A stretch of 10,167 nucleotides of DNA from CAVVIO01 sp963748095 (GTDB lineage: Bacteria > Bacteroidota > Bacteroidia > Bacteroidales > UBA10428), in contig CAVVIO010000073.1 of assembly GCA_963748095.1 (NCBI GenBank), forward strand, positions 1 to 10,167, given 5' to 3'. The notes beneath the pieces are model-generated. The model saw only the letters and a list, made by a program, of their open reading frames with translations, had not been told where the DNA came from and ran no database searches. The position numbers were made by a program, and so were the translations under genes. Shown piece by piece: positions 1-6,259 of this stretch. Each line of letters opens with the position of its first letter. The stretch's first letter is position 1.

Positions 1-975
1 ACGATCCCAATATAATTTACTCAGTCCGGTATATTCATGTAATTTCTCTAAAATTTCATCTTTCTTAAGAGAGTCGAGTGATTTACCAGCAAACAGGGCA
101 TCGGAATATTCTCCTTTGGCAAAGTCTCTTACCTGTTTCATAAAAGCATCCAGGTTAGCGGGTTTGTTAGGTAGTTTATTATGAAACCAAGCAACAGCAG
201 CATAAGTAGGCAAATAAAGGATATAAGGTAAATCATTGCCATCTGAAAAACTCAAGGTATTGAAATTCAAAATAGTGGAAACCAGAATTACCCCATTTAC
301 CGATATGCCCATATCTTCCTGTAAGTAATCGACAACACCTGCAGAACGGGTTGTTCCATAACTTTCTCCCAACAGGTATTTCGGAGAATTCCACCGGTTA
401 TTTTTCTTAATGTATTCTTTTATAAACTTACTCACCGATTCAATATCCTGATCCACACCCCAGAAATCTTTATCTTTTGCTTTCCCAACAGCCTTACTGA
501 TCCCTGTTCCTACCGGATCAATCATCACCAGATCAGTAACATCAAGAATAGAATAATTGTTATCGGTCATTTCAAATGGTGGCGGCATTTTATTGTACGG
601 ATCGTCAAGCACAACTCTTTCCGGACCCAATGCTCCCATGTGCAGCCAGATAGAGGATGATCCGGGACCTCCATTATAGGCAAATGTAACAGGTCGCTTT
701 GTCATATCCGTAACGCCGTCCTGGGTATAAGCAATGTAACCGAATGAAGCAATAGGTTTTCCCTCCTGGTCATGAATGATTAACGTACCGACTGTTGCCG
801 TATAATTAATAGTGGCATTCCCTATTTTAACAGAATGTTTGGTTGTAACATTCAGGGGTTTTGGTACATTGGAAGAATCTGCCTGAGGTTTAACAGCATA
901 TGTAATTAATGGTATACATAGTATCGCTGTAAATAAATAAGCTCTTTTTTTTGAAAATAATTTTAGTGTATTCAT
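1..975 (-). CDS. Secreted peptidase S10 (serine carboxypeptidase), C-terminus beyond window
   Basis: This is the N-terminal 325 residues of a peptidase family S10 protein, an alpha/beta-hydrolase that removes C-terminal amino acids from peptides. Residues 1 to about 27 form a basic then hydrophobic segment ending ITYA, a probable signal peptide, so the enzyme should act in the periplasm or outside the cell. The oxyanion-hole motif NGGPGSSS is at residues 101-108, and the nucleophile motif GESYGTTR at 203-210 places the catalytic Ser at 205. The catalytic Asp and His would lie in the missing C-terminal part. The reading frame is open to the window edge with no break. Numbering is from the ATG at 975; an in-frame ATG six bases upstream (981) is an equally possible start. 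The family assignment is firm, the substrate unknown. It is 379 bp from the kinase gene and probably a separate transcript. Confidence 0.9.
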   Translation of the reverse strand, partial: MNTLKLFSKKRAYLFTAILCIPLITYAVKPQADSSNVPKPLNVTTKHSVKIGNATINYTATVGTLIIHDQEGKPIASFGYIAYTQDGVTDMTKRPVTFAYNGGPGSSSIWLHMGALGPERVVLDDPYNKMPPPFEMTDNNYSILDVTDLVMIDPVGTGISKAVGKAKDKDFWGVDQDIESVSKFIKEYIKKNNRWNSPKYLLGESYGTTRSAGVVDYLQEDMGISVNGVILVSTILNFNTLSFSDGNDLPYILYLPTYAAVAWFHNKLPNKPANLDAFMKQVRDFAKGEYSDALFAGKSLDSLKKDEILEKLHEYTGLSKLYWDR

Positions 976-1354
976 CCGCATATGGTTTTTAATTTGATGA
1001 CTTTAAACTTATAATTTTTTATGAAAAAAAACGGATTGGTGTTTTGTATAGTAAGTAAATTTTGTTTCATTAAATTTTCTTGAAATTCAGATACTTATAT
1101 AAATAATTCTCCGCGAGAAAGAAAATTTCCGGAATATAACTGATGATCTGTTTTTCCTGATTAATATAATCAACATTTAATTATTGATACTGCCGATAGT
1201 AAACTTTATCAAAACAATGCATTACATGAAATTGTTCATGACACATCATTTTTATGTTTTTGAAGAATTTCGAAATGAAACCTGAGAAATTAATTTTCTT
1301 TCAACAGCTATAGATCTAAGACTATCTTTGCTTCTACAATAGTTATAAATAAGA
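976..1354. other. Intergenic region between peptidase and kinase genes
   Basis: This is 379 bp of AT-rich DNA with no convincing gene on either strand. Reading the minus strand, it must hold the end of the kinase transcript and the promoter of the S10 peptidase. The only promoter-like match I see is TAAGTTTA on the minus strand close to the peptidase start, seven of eight positions of the TAnnTTTG element and without a clear -33 box. A small perfect hairpin, CATGAA-ATTG-TTCATG, sits at 1225-1240, too AT-rich and lacking a T-run to be called a terminator. Nothing else stands out. Confidence 0.5.
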
Positions 1355-2944
1355 TTATTTTAATTTTGGGATAATAAAACTGAAAGTACTACCAACATCC
1401 GGCTCGCTTTCTACTGTAATAGACCCTTTGTGCATTTTTATGAATTCATGGCAAAGCAATAGTCCCAAGCCGGTGCCAAGTTCATTATCTGTACCCGCAG
1501 TGCTGACATTTTTCTCCAATTTAAAAAGCCTGCTTTTTGTTATTTCATCCATTCCCACACCAGTATCTCTGACTGACACCTGAACTCCTACATGTATTTC
1601 ATGAATATCTACAAATATATTCCCTTCCTGCTTTGTAAACTTTATGGCATTACTCAATAAGTTTCTGATTATAGTTTCGATCATTTTTCTATCAGCTACT
1701 ATCCTGATAAGATCAGACGAATAATTATGATCAATGGTTATGTTCTTTAATGATGACTGGCTATTTATAAAATCCAGACTTTTATTGGTTAATTCAACCA
1801 GATCGAACTCCTCAGGATTAAAGTCGATCACCCCGCGTTGTGTCCTTGACCATTGTAAAAGATTTTCGAGCAAATTATATATAGATTCAGATGAATTTTT
1901 TAGGATCTTTATAATTTTATGCTTCTTTTCATCTGACCATTTATCATAATTAATATCCAGCAGGTCGATGAAGCCAAGTATTGAACTGAAAGGATTTTTT
2001 AAATCGTGAGCAATAATAGAAAAAAACTTATCTTTTGTTTTATTAGATATTTCAAGTTCGGTATTTATCTTTTTCAGGGTGTCAGCCTGTACTTTTAATG
2101 TTTCTGCCTGTTGCTCGATCTTTTCCTGCCTTTCTTCAAGCAAAGTATTGGTTTCCTGTAATATATCGCTATTTTCTCTCAATTCATTTTCTATAATAGT
2201 AAGCTGGGTTATATCCCTGCCAATTCCAAGTACTCCGATTATTTCACCTTTTTTATTTTTTAATGGAATTTTAGTAGTAGATAATACACATTTATTTCCT
2301 TGTATATCGTAACCAGGTTCAGATTTACCTATAAGCGGCTTTCCTGTTTTTATGATCTCCTGTTCATCATTGTAATACTCAATTGCCATCTCATGCGGAT
2401 AGAAATCAAAATCACTCTTACCAATTAAATTGTTTGGTGATCCGGCTTTCATTACTTCGGCTACCCGGTTATTACCCATGATAAATTTACTATCCCGATC
2501 TTTTATATAAATTACATCGGGCATATTAAAGATCAGAGTTCTTAAATTTTCACGTTCAATCTCAATTGAATCTTCTGCCCACTCCGCTATCCGTTTTTTT
2601 TCTAAAGATTGTTTATGGCTCCGCCATATAAAATAAATCAATGCACCAATGAAAATTATAATAGTAATAATTATAAAAAATCTCCAACGAAAAAAGGGTT
2701 CATGCAATAAAGTAATTCCGGAAAAATTTTGAAAATTCTTATCTGATTTGATAAAACCGGTATGCCCCTGGTTTGAATTTATCCACAAAAATGCTTTACT
2801 ATCCTGGAATATTGAATTAACATTAATATGTGATAATCCTTCTTCAACAGTGATATACCGAATTTTCAAAGGACTTAGGTTATTGGCATAAATCCATCCG
2901 GCCCAACCTGAAATAATTATTAAACAAATAATATTTTTTTTCAT
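1355..2944 (-). CDS. Membrane PAS sensor histidine kinase with collapsed propeller N-terminus
   Basis: A 529-residue ATP-dependent sensor kinase that should autophosphorylate on His and pass the phosphate to a response regulator. Domains in order: signal peptide (about 1-20); one Reg_prop-like blade (about 30-75, with EEGLSHINVNSIFQDSKAFL); a short strand ITLLHEPFFRWRFF (77-90) resembling the last Y_Y_Y strand of propeller sensors; a membrane helix (about 89-107); a PAS domain (about 131-248); a coiled coil (about 250-305); HisKA with phospho-acceptor His313 in IIAHDLKNP; and HATPase_c with N-box Asn428/Asn432, G1 box DTGVG (460-464), and G2 box GTGLG (490-494). All catalytic motifs are intact, so it is not an obvious pseudogene. 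It lacks the receiver and AraC domains of hybrid (HTCS) relatives, and no response regulator gene is in the window. Relatives carry a propeller of many blades; here only one remains. The signal sensed is unknown. Confidence 0.9.
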   Translation of the reverse strand: MKKNIICLIIISGWAGWIYANNLSPLKIRYITVEEGLSHINVNSIFQDSKAFLWINSNQGHTGFIKSDKNFQNFSGITLLHEPFFRWRFFIIITIIIFIGALIYFIWRSHKQSLEKKRIAEWAEDSIEIERENLRTLIFNMPDVIYIKDRDSKFIMGNNRVAEVMKAGSPNNLIGKSDFDFYPHEMAIEYYNDEQEIIKTGKPLIGKSEPGYDIQGNKCVLSTTKIPLKNKKGEIIGVLGIGRDITQLTIIENELRENSDILQETNTLLEERQEKIEQQAETLKVQADTLKKINTELEISNKTKDKFFSIIAHDLKNPFSSILGFIDLLDINYDKWSDEKKHKIIKILKNSSESIYNLLENLLQWSRTQRGVIDFNPEEFDLVELTNKSLDFINSQSSLKNITIDHNYSSDLIRIVADRKMIETIIRNLLSNAIKFTKQEGNIFVDIHEIHVGVQVSVRDTGVGMDEITKSRLFKLEKNVSTAGTDNELGTGLGLLLCHEFIKMHKGSITVESEPDVGSTFSFIIPKLK

Positions 2945-3086
2945 CCATTCTGCTTTTTCAATTCAATAAATCCTTATTAGCATCATGGTTATAATCTTAT
3001 CCATTTTGTCCTTTTAATATATTACTATTTAAAAAAATATTCGAGACTGATTTTCATGTTTTTACGTCATAATTCCATAAAGGACT

Positions 3087-3119
3087 AAACTTTATGCAAT
3101 GATTTAAATCATAAAGTTT
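3087..3119. repeat. Nested inverted repeat with overlapping 14-bp palindrome
   Basis: Two dyads overlap. Arms AAACTTTATG (3087-3096) and CATAAAGTTT (3110-3119) are perfect 10-bp complements with a 13-base loop. A perfect 14-bp palindrome, ATGATTTAAATCAT (3099-3112), shares its right part with the second arm, so the two structures exclude each other. The site lies about 140 bp upstream of the kinase start and about 130 bp past the THX-like stop. It could be an operator for the kinase gene or a weak transcript end for the THX gene. With almost no G/C and no T-run it is a poor intrinsic terminator. Confidence 0.5.
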
Positions 3120-3184
3120 TGATGAAATATATCATAATTTTTTAACTAGAAAACGGATCAATACGGACAAGATTGAAAAATGAT

Positions 3185-3196
3185 CTGTAATTACAG
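3185..3196. repeat. 12-bp perfect palindrome CTGTAATTACAG
   Basis: CTGTAATTACAG reads the same on both strands. It lies 53 bp beyond the stop of the THX-like gene and about 240 bp upstream of the kinase start. A protein-binding dyad is possible; the sequence alone does not say which protein, and in AT-rich DNA it could be chance. Confidence 0.35.
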
Positions 3197-3249
3197 GTTG
3201 AAATAATATAAAAATAAGAAAATTAATAAGTCAAATATAAATCAATAGA

Positions 3250-3603
3250 TTATTCCGGGTCCTCTTTCTCAACAGATGCCTTTTTAGCTTCCGGTTTTTC
3301 GGCAGCATTTTCTTTTGATGTTTTTTCAACTGGTTTTTTATCTGTTTTCGGAGGTATTATATTTTCTTTTTTTTGCTTTATAGTCGCTGGTTCTTGTTTT
3401 TTCGGATTTTGAACAGTAGATTTGACGGGAGTTTTTTCACTGGCTCCAGAAGTGACAGAAGCTGCTGGTTTTACCACTTTTTTGTCAATCACCTTATCAA
3501 CAGTGACTTTCGTATGATGATCCTCTTTATTTTTTTTTCTTCTAACTCCGAAAGATTTGTTTACAATTTTTCCGCGTCGCGTTTTTATATCACCTTTTCC
3601 CAT
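3250..3603 (-). CDS. thx: THX-like small ribosomal subunit protein with long charged C-terminal tail
   Basis: The first 24 residues, starting MGKGDIKTRRGKI and running through SFGVRRKK, match bTHX, the tiny 30S protein that in Thermus sits in the head of the small subunit bound to 16S rRNA. Family members are usually about 25-40 residues. This one is 117 residues: after residue 24 comes a low-complexity tail rich in Lys, Glu, Pro, Ala, Thr and Ser (about 31-117), with repeated KP/EK pairs like histone H1 or disordered linkers, and an acidic C-terminus EKEDPE. The start is fixed by the conserved MGKGD. A TAnnTTTG promoter element lies just upstream, so it is probably its own transcript. The THX assignment rests on the N-terminus only; the tail has no function I can name and is presumably disordered. 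Confidence 0.8.
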   Translation of the reverse strand: MGKGDIKTRRGKIVNKSFGVRRKKNKEDHHTKVTVDKVIDKKVVKPAASVTSGASEKTPVKSTVQNPKKQEPATIKQKKENIIPPKTDKKPVEKTSKENAAEKPEAKKASVEKEDPE

Positions 3604-3631
3604 AGTACAGGTATTTAATTGATTAGGATAA

Positions 3632-3639
3632 CAAAGTTA
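3632..3639 (-). promoter_or_regulatory. Candidate promoter -7 element for the THX-like gene
   Basis: The minus strand reads TAACTTTG, a full match to the Bacteroidota -7 element TAnnTTTG, beginning about 29 bp before the ATG. A start of transcription a few bases downstream would leave a leader of roughly 20 bases. I see no clear TTTG -33 box at the expected distance, so the call rests on the -7 element alone. Confidence 0.4.
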
Positions 3640-3678
3640 AAAATTCCATATGAATTAGCTTGTAAGTTATAGAATTTT

Positions 3679-3702
3679 AACCGGAATTCAATGAATCCGG
3701 TT
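3679..3702 (-). terminator. Possible transcript-end hairpin after the DUF2905 gene
   Basis: AACCGGA (3679-3685) pairs perfectly with TCCGGTT (3696-3702), and the stem can extend by TTC/GAA with one bulged A. It begins about 20 bp past the DUF2905 stop and is one of the few GC-bearing hairpins in this AT-rich region. There is no strong U-tract after it on the minus strand, so it may be a weak terminator or an RNA-stabilising stem instead. Confidence 0.35.
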
Positions 3703-3720
3703 TGGAATGATTCTTTCGCA

Positions 3721-3948
3721 TCAATTAAAAAATCTTTTAATCAGGTTAACTAAAAGCGTAAGAACAATGCTGATAATGATCATTGTTGTAATAGGAAAAT
3801 ACACTTTCATATTGTCCTTTTCTACCCGTATATCTCCGGGTAAACGTCCCAACCACCCAAGTTTATCACCAAAAAAATAAACAACAACCCCAATAATTAT
3901 AATAATAATACCCGCTATAATGATATATTTACCTATTTGCGTATGCAT
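3721..3948 (-). CDS. DUF2905 family small membrane protein
   Basis: A 75-residue protein with two predicted membrane helices, about 7-26 (very Ile-rich) and 50-70. The connecting loop carries the family signature GRLPGDIRVEKDNMKVYFP (34-52), typical of DUF2905 proteins, which are about 65-75 residues long and have no assigned function. The length is complete for the family. Both ends are probably on the same side of the membrane with a short conserved loop between the helices. The gene is 117 bp upstream of the THX-like gene on the same strand and diverges from the YbjQ-like gene; the hairpin and separate promoter between it and the THX gene suggest independent transcription. Confidence 0.85.
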   Translation of the reverse strand: MHTQIGKYIIIAGIIIIIIGVVVYFFGDKLGWLGRLPGDIRVEKDNMKVYFPITTMIIISIVLTLLVNLIKRFFN

Positions 3949-4101
3949 AAATGTTTTTATTTTAAATGTTTTGTTGCATGTGTCAGATCACTTTATTGTC
4001 TAAAATACAATTTCCTCATTCATTGTAGAAATATCAAAACTAAAATATCCATACTTTAAAACAAAAAAGTGATCAGAAGGTCAATTGAAGAAAAAGAATT
4101 T

Positions 4102-4109
4102 TAATTTTG
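4102..4109 (+). promoter_or_regulatory. Candidate promoter -7 element for the YbjQ-like gene
   Basis: TAATTTTG fits TAnnTTTG exactly and ends 16 bp before the ATG at 4126, which would leave a very short leader. A TTG at 4085-4087 is somewhat too near (14-base spacer) to be a convincing -33 box. The surrounding 177-bp gap also holds the unseen promoter of the divergent DUF2905 gene. Confidence 0.4.
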
Positions 4110-4125
4110 ATAAAAAGATAAAATT

Positions 4126-4440
4126 ATGATTATAGTTAATACAGATTTTATTCCCGGTAAGGAAATTACCGAAATGCTTGGCATAGCCAGGGGAAACACG
4201 GTAAGGGCCAGAAATATAGGCCGCGATATTTTTGCTGGTTTAAAAAATATAATCGGAGGAGAAATATCCGAATATACAAAGCTGATGGCTGACGCCAGGG
4301 AAGAAGCGCTACAACGTATGACAAACGACGCCGAAAGGCTGGGTGCTGATGCAGTTGTAAATGTACGGTTCATGACTTCCTCCGTCATGACCGGAGCTTC
4401 GGAAATGATTGCTTACGGAACAGCCGTGAAATTAAAATAG
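4126..4440 (+). CDS. YbjQ/UPF0145 family protein (putative heavy-metal-binding domain)
   Basis: A complete 104-residue member of the YbjQ/UPF0145 (DUF74) family. Recognisable segments are the N-terminal strand IIVNTDFIPGKEI, the central GNTVRARNIGRDIFAGLKN (23-41), IGGEISEYTKLMADAREEAL (43-62), then GADAVVNVRF (73-82) and EMIAYGTAVKL at the end. The family forms pentameric rings in known structures and is often labelled heavy-metal-binding in databases, but its cellular role is not established, and I see no Cys/His cluster here to support metal binding. No signal peptide, so cytoplasmic. It is followed 52 bp later by a small membrane protein gene that likely shares its transcript, and both end at the strong hairpin at 4622. 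Confidence 0.9.
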   Translation: MIIVNTDFIPGKEITEMLGIARGNTVRARNIGRDIFAGLKNIIGGEISEYTKLMADAREEALQRMTNDAERLGADAVVNVRFMTSSVMTGASEMIAYGTAVKLK

Positions 4441-4492
4441 ATTTTTTAATCTTTTAATACTATTTGATAATAACCGGATAACAAAGCAGGCA

Positions 4493-4615
4493 ATGTGGCT
4501 CATGTCAGGATTATACATGCTTTTGATAATAATTTTCGTTATTCTTCTGATCTATCTGATCATGAAACGCATAGAAGATAAGAAAAAGGAAAATTTCGAA
4601 AAGCGCGATTATTAA
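4493..4615 (+). CDS. 40-residue single-pass membrane protein, unknown function
   Basis: A small open reading frame of 40 codons. It begins MWLMSGLYML, has one strongly hydrophobic helix (about residues 5-23), and ends with a charged tail rich in Lys and Glu (MKRIEDKKKENFEKRDY). The hydrophobic-then-basic layout predicts a single-pass inner-membrane protein with a cytoplasmic tail. It starts 52 bp after the YbjQ-like gene on the same strand and its stop lies only 6 bp before the terminator hairpin, which supports it being a real last gene of a two-gene transcript. An internal ATG at codon 4 is an alternative start. I do not recognise a family. Confidence 0.6.
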   Translation: MWLMSGLYMLLIIIFVILLIYLIMKRIEDKKKENFEKRDY

Positions 4616-4621
4616 AATTAT

Positions 4622-4661
4622 AACAAACCTTTCAGGTTATTTAAAACCTGAAAGGTTTGTT
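4622..4661. terminator. Bidirectional terminator hairpin, 17-bp perfect stem
   Basis: Arms at 4622-4638 and 4645-4661 are perfect 17-base complements around the loop ATTTAA; the core is AAACCTTTCAGG. On the plus strand the stem runs into a T-rich stretch (TTTGTTTGTAATTTG), and on the minus strand into TATAATTTTAAT. It sits between convergent genes: 6 bp after the stop of the small membrane protein and 10 bp beyond the stop of the PD40 protein. That placement supports a terminator shared by both transcripts. Confidence 0.8.
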
Positions 4662-4671
4662 TGTAATTTGA

Positions 4672-6195
4672 TCAGGGTTTGCCAAAAGTATAGCTAACAA
4701 AAGCTACCTTTTTACTATCGGGTGACCACGATGGAACATTAAATGTTCCCTGTCCTCCGTATATATAAGCTTTCACTACAGGTTTTCCACCAGTAACGGG
4801 CATCATTCGAATCATCACATGTTTATAATGCGGATGATCGTTGGCGGCTACTGTTTTCGGATACGATAAAAAGATGATCCATTTCCCGTCGGGTGAAATA
4901 TGAGGAAACCAATTATTAAATTCATCAGAAGTTAATTGTTCCTGTTGGCTGCCATCAGTGGCCATGCGCCATATCTGCATCCTTCCCGAACGTGCCGAAT
5001 TAAAATAAATATATTTCCCATCAGGCGAAAACTCGGGACCATCATCCAGGGTAGATTTATTTGTCAGTTGAATCTCATCGCCACCAGCAGAAGGAATTTT
5101 ATATATATCATACTGTCCGTTTCGTCCACCTGTATAAGAAAGCCATTTACCATCGGGTGACCATCCATGCCAGTAACTCGGACTTTTGGGTGTTATTTCT
5201 TTCGGGGTTCCTCCTACTATCGGCACAACATAAACAGTGGAATTATTCCCTTCTGGTTTATCTTTGGCATGGTGACTGATAGCCAACATTTTACCATCAA
5301 AGGAAATACCATGATCATTGTTATTCTTATCTGCGAAGCCTGTTGGAATTACTTTGGGTTCTCCACCTGCGGCATCGATTTTAAATAATAAACCATTTTT
5401 GTTGTAAATAAGAAATTTTCCGTCACGCGACCAGTTTGGAGCTTCCAGGGGCTCATCGGATGTATATATAATTTTCCGGTCTCCGGTTACCACATCCATC
5501 ACTTCCAGCCGGCTGTTACCATAATCCTTATAGGGTACAAAACCTGCCGGTGCCGGAATAACCAGGCGAACATTTGAAAACAATGCATTTTCTACTTCAT
5601 CGGGATTATGTGCACATACAAATAATCCTACATAGGTTGTTTCATTTATTGGCAAAACAATACGTCCTGTTTCGGTGAGCAGATCCCCGGTTTTTGCTGC
5701 CGACATGATAATTGTATCACCTCTCCGTTCCAGTTGCATGGTAGTAGGTGAAGTCATTTCTGCCCGTACTTCTTCCGTTTCTGCCCCAACTGCATTACGA
5801 TATTGCAGAGAAGTCAGTCCGTCGGCATGCAAAGCTGCATCTGCATATACACTGCTTGTATCTAATGCTTCTCTGATAATCAAACCGGCTTTACGGTGTT
5901 CATTGGTACCGGTACCTTGTAATTCCACCCGGGTGCGTATAATAAAATCTCCTGTTACTTTTGTCCATAACATATGAAATTCATCGGTTGTAAACCACAT
6001 ATTTGTCCCTGAACCTGATAACAGGTAAGTCTGTTTTAAAGGATCATATATTAATTTTCCAGGTGTTTTAACTTTTCCAATATCACTCTGTCCTTCAAAG
6101 AAACCATATTTTTGCTGAGCATCTGTTTTCATTGGCATTAACATAAAAAATAAAATCAATAATACGAAATAATTCAAAACAGTTTTCTTCTTCAT
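4672..6195 (-). CDS. Secreted protein: DUF1349-like lectin fold domain plus PD40/TolB-like beta-propeller
   Basis: A complete 507-residue exported protein. Residues 1-26 form a signal peptide (basic KKK, hydrophobic core, cleavage near TDAQ). Residues about 35-212 resemble the DUF1349/concanavalin-like domain (MWFTTDEFHMLWTKVTGDF, then RKAGLIIREALD and YVGLFV). Residues about 225-505 carry at least six PD40 strands of TolB-like propellers: NWSRDGKFLIY (255), SFDGKMLAIS (298), GWSPDGKWLSYT (344), FSPDGKYIYFNS (389), ISPDGKWIIFLS (433), and SWSPDSKKVAFVS (489). No peptidase domain follows the propeller, unlike DPP-IV relatives, so a binding role is likely; a carbohydrate or peptide ligand is a guess. 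It lies 64 bp downstream of the GIN-domain gene and may be cotranscribed with it. Confidence 0.85.
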   Translation of the reverse strand: MKKKTVLNYFVLLILFFMLMPMKTDAQQKYGFFEGQSDIGKVKTPGKLIYDPLKQTYLLSGSGTNMWFTTDEFHMLWTKVTGDFIIRTRVELQGTGTNEHRKAGLIIREALDTSSVYADAALHADGLTSLQYRNAVGAETEEVRAEMTSPTTMQLERRGDTIIMSAAKTGDLLTETGRIVLPINETTYVGLFVCAHNPDEVENALFSNVRLVIPAPAGFVPYKDYGNSRLEVMDVVTGDRKIIYTSDEPLEAPNWSRDGKFLIYNKNGLLFKIDAAGGEPKVIPTGFADKNNNDHGISFDGKMLAISHHAKDKPEGNNSTVYVVPIVGGTPKEITPKSPSYWHGWSPDGKWLSYTGGRNGQYDIYKIPSAGGDEIQLTNKSTLDDGPEFSPDGKYIYFNSARSGRMQIWRMATDGSQQEQLTSDEFNNWFPHISPDGKWIIFLSYPKTVAANDHPHYKHVMIRMMPVTGGKPVVKAYIYGGQGTFNVPSWSPDSKKVAFVSYTFGKP

Positions 6196-6259
6196 AATCT
6201 ATTAGTTTAGTAGGTAATTCTATGGTTTTTTGTGTTTTTCAAATTCAGATGACCTCCAA

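Larger units (their letters stand above)
2945..3249. other. Intergenic region upstream of kinase gene, with two dyads
   Basis: This 305-bp AT-rich gap separates the end of the THX-like gene from the kinase start, both on the minus strand. It should contain the kinase promoter, but I find no clear TAnnTTTG match close to the start. It does contain a nested pair of inverted repeats (3087-3119) and a 12-bp palindrome (3185-3196), listed separately. No open reading frame here looks coding. Confidence 0.5.

Noticed and set aside
1734..2312. Open plus-strand frames inside the kinase gene
   Set aside because: They are antisense to a complete kinase with all its catalytic motifs, and their translations look like no known domain.
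1355..2944. Kinase as a pseudogene because of the missing propeller
   Set aside because: The reading frame is intact from signal peptide to the end, and the phospho-acceptor His, N-box and both glycine boxes are all present.
3373..3618. Plus-strand frame of 81 codons over the THX-like gene
   Set aside because: It is antisense to a gene with a clear THX signature and promoter; its Phe/Ser-rich product is what the Lys/Glu-rich tail gives in reverse.
4101..4388. Minus-strand frame opposite the YbjQ-like gene
   Set aside because: The plus strand encodes a full-length conserved family member, and the reverse frame shows no recognisable domain.
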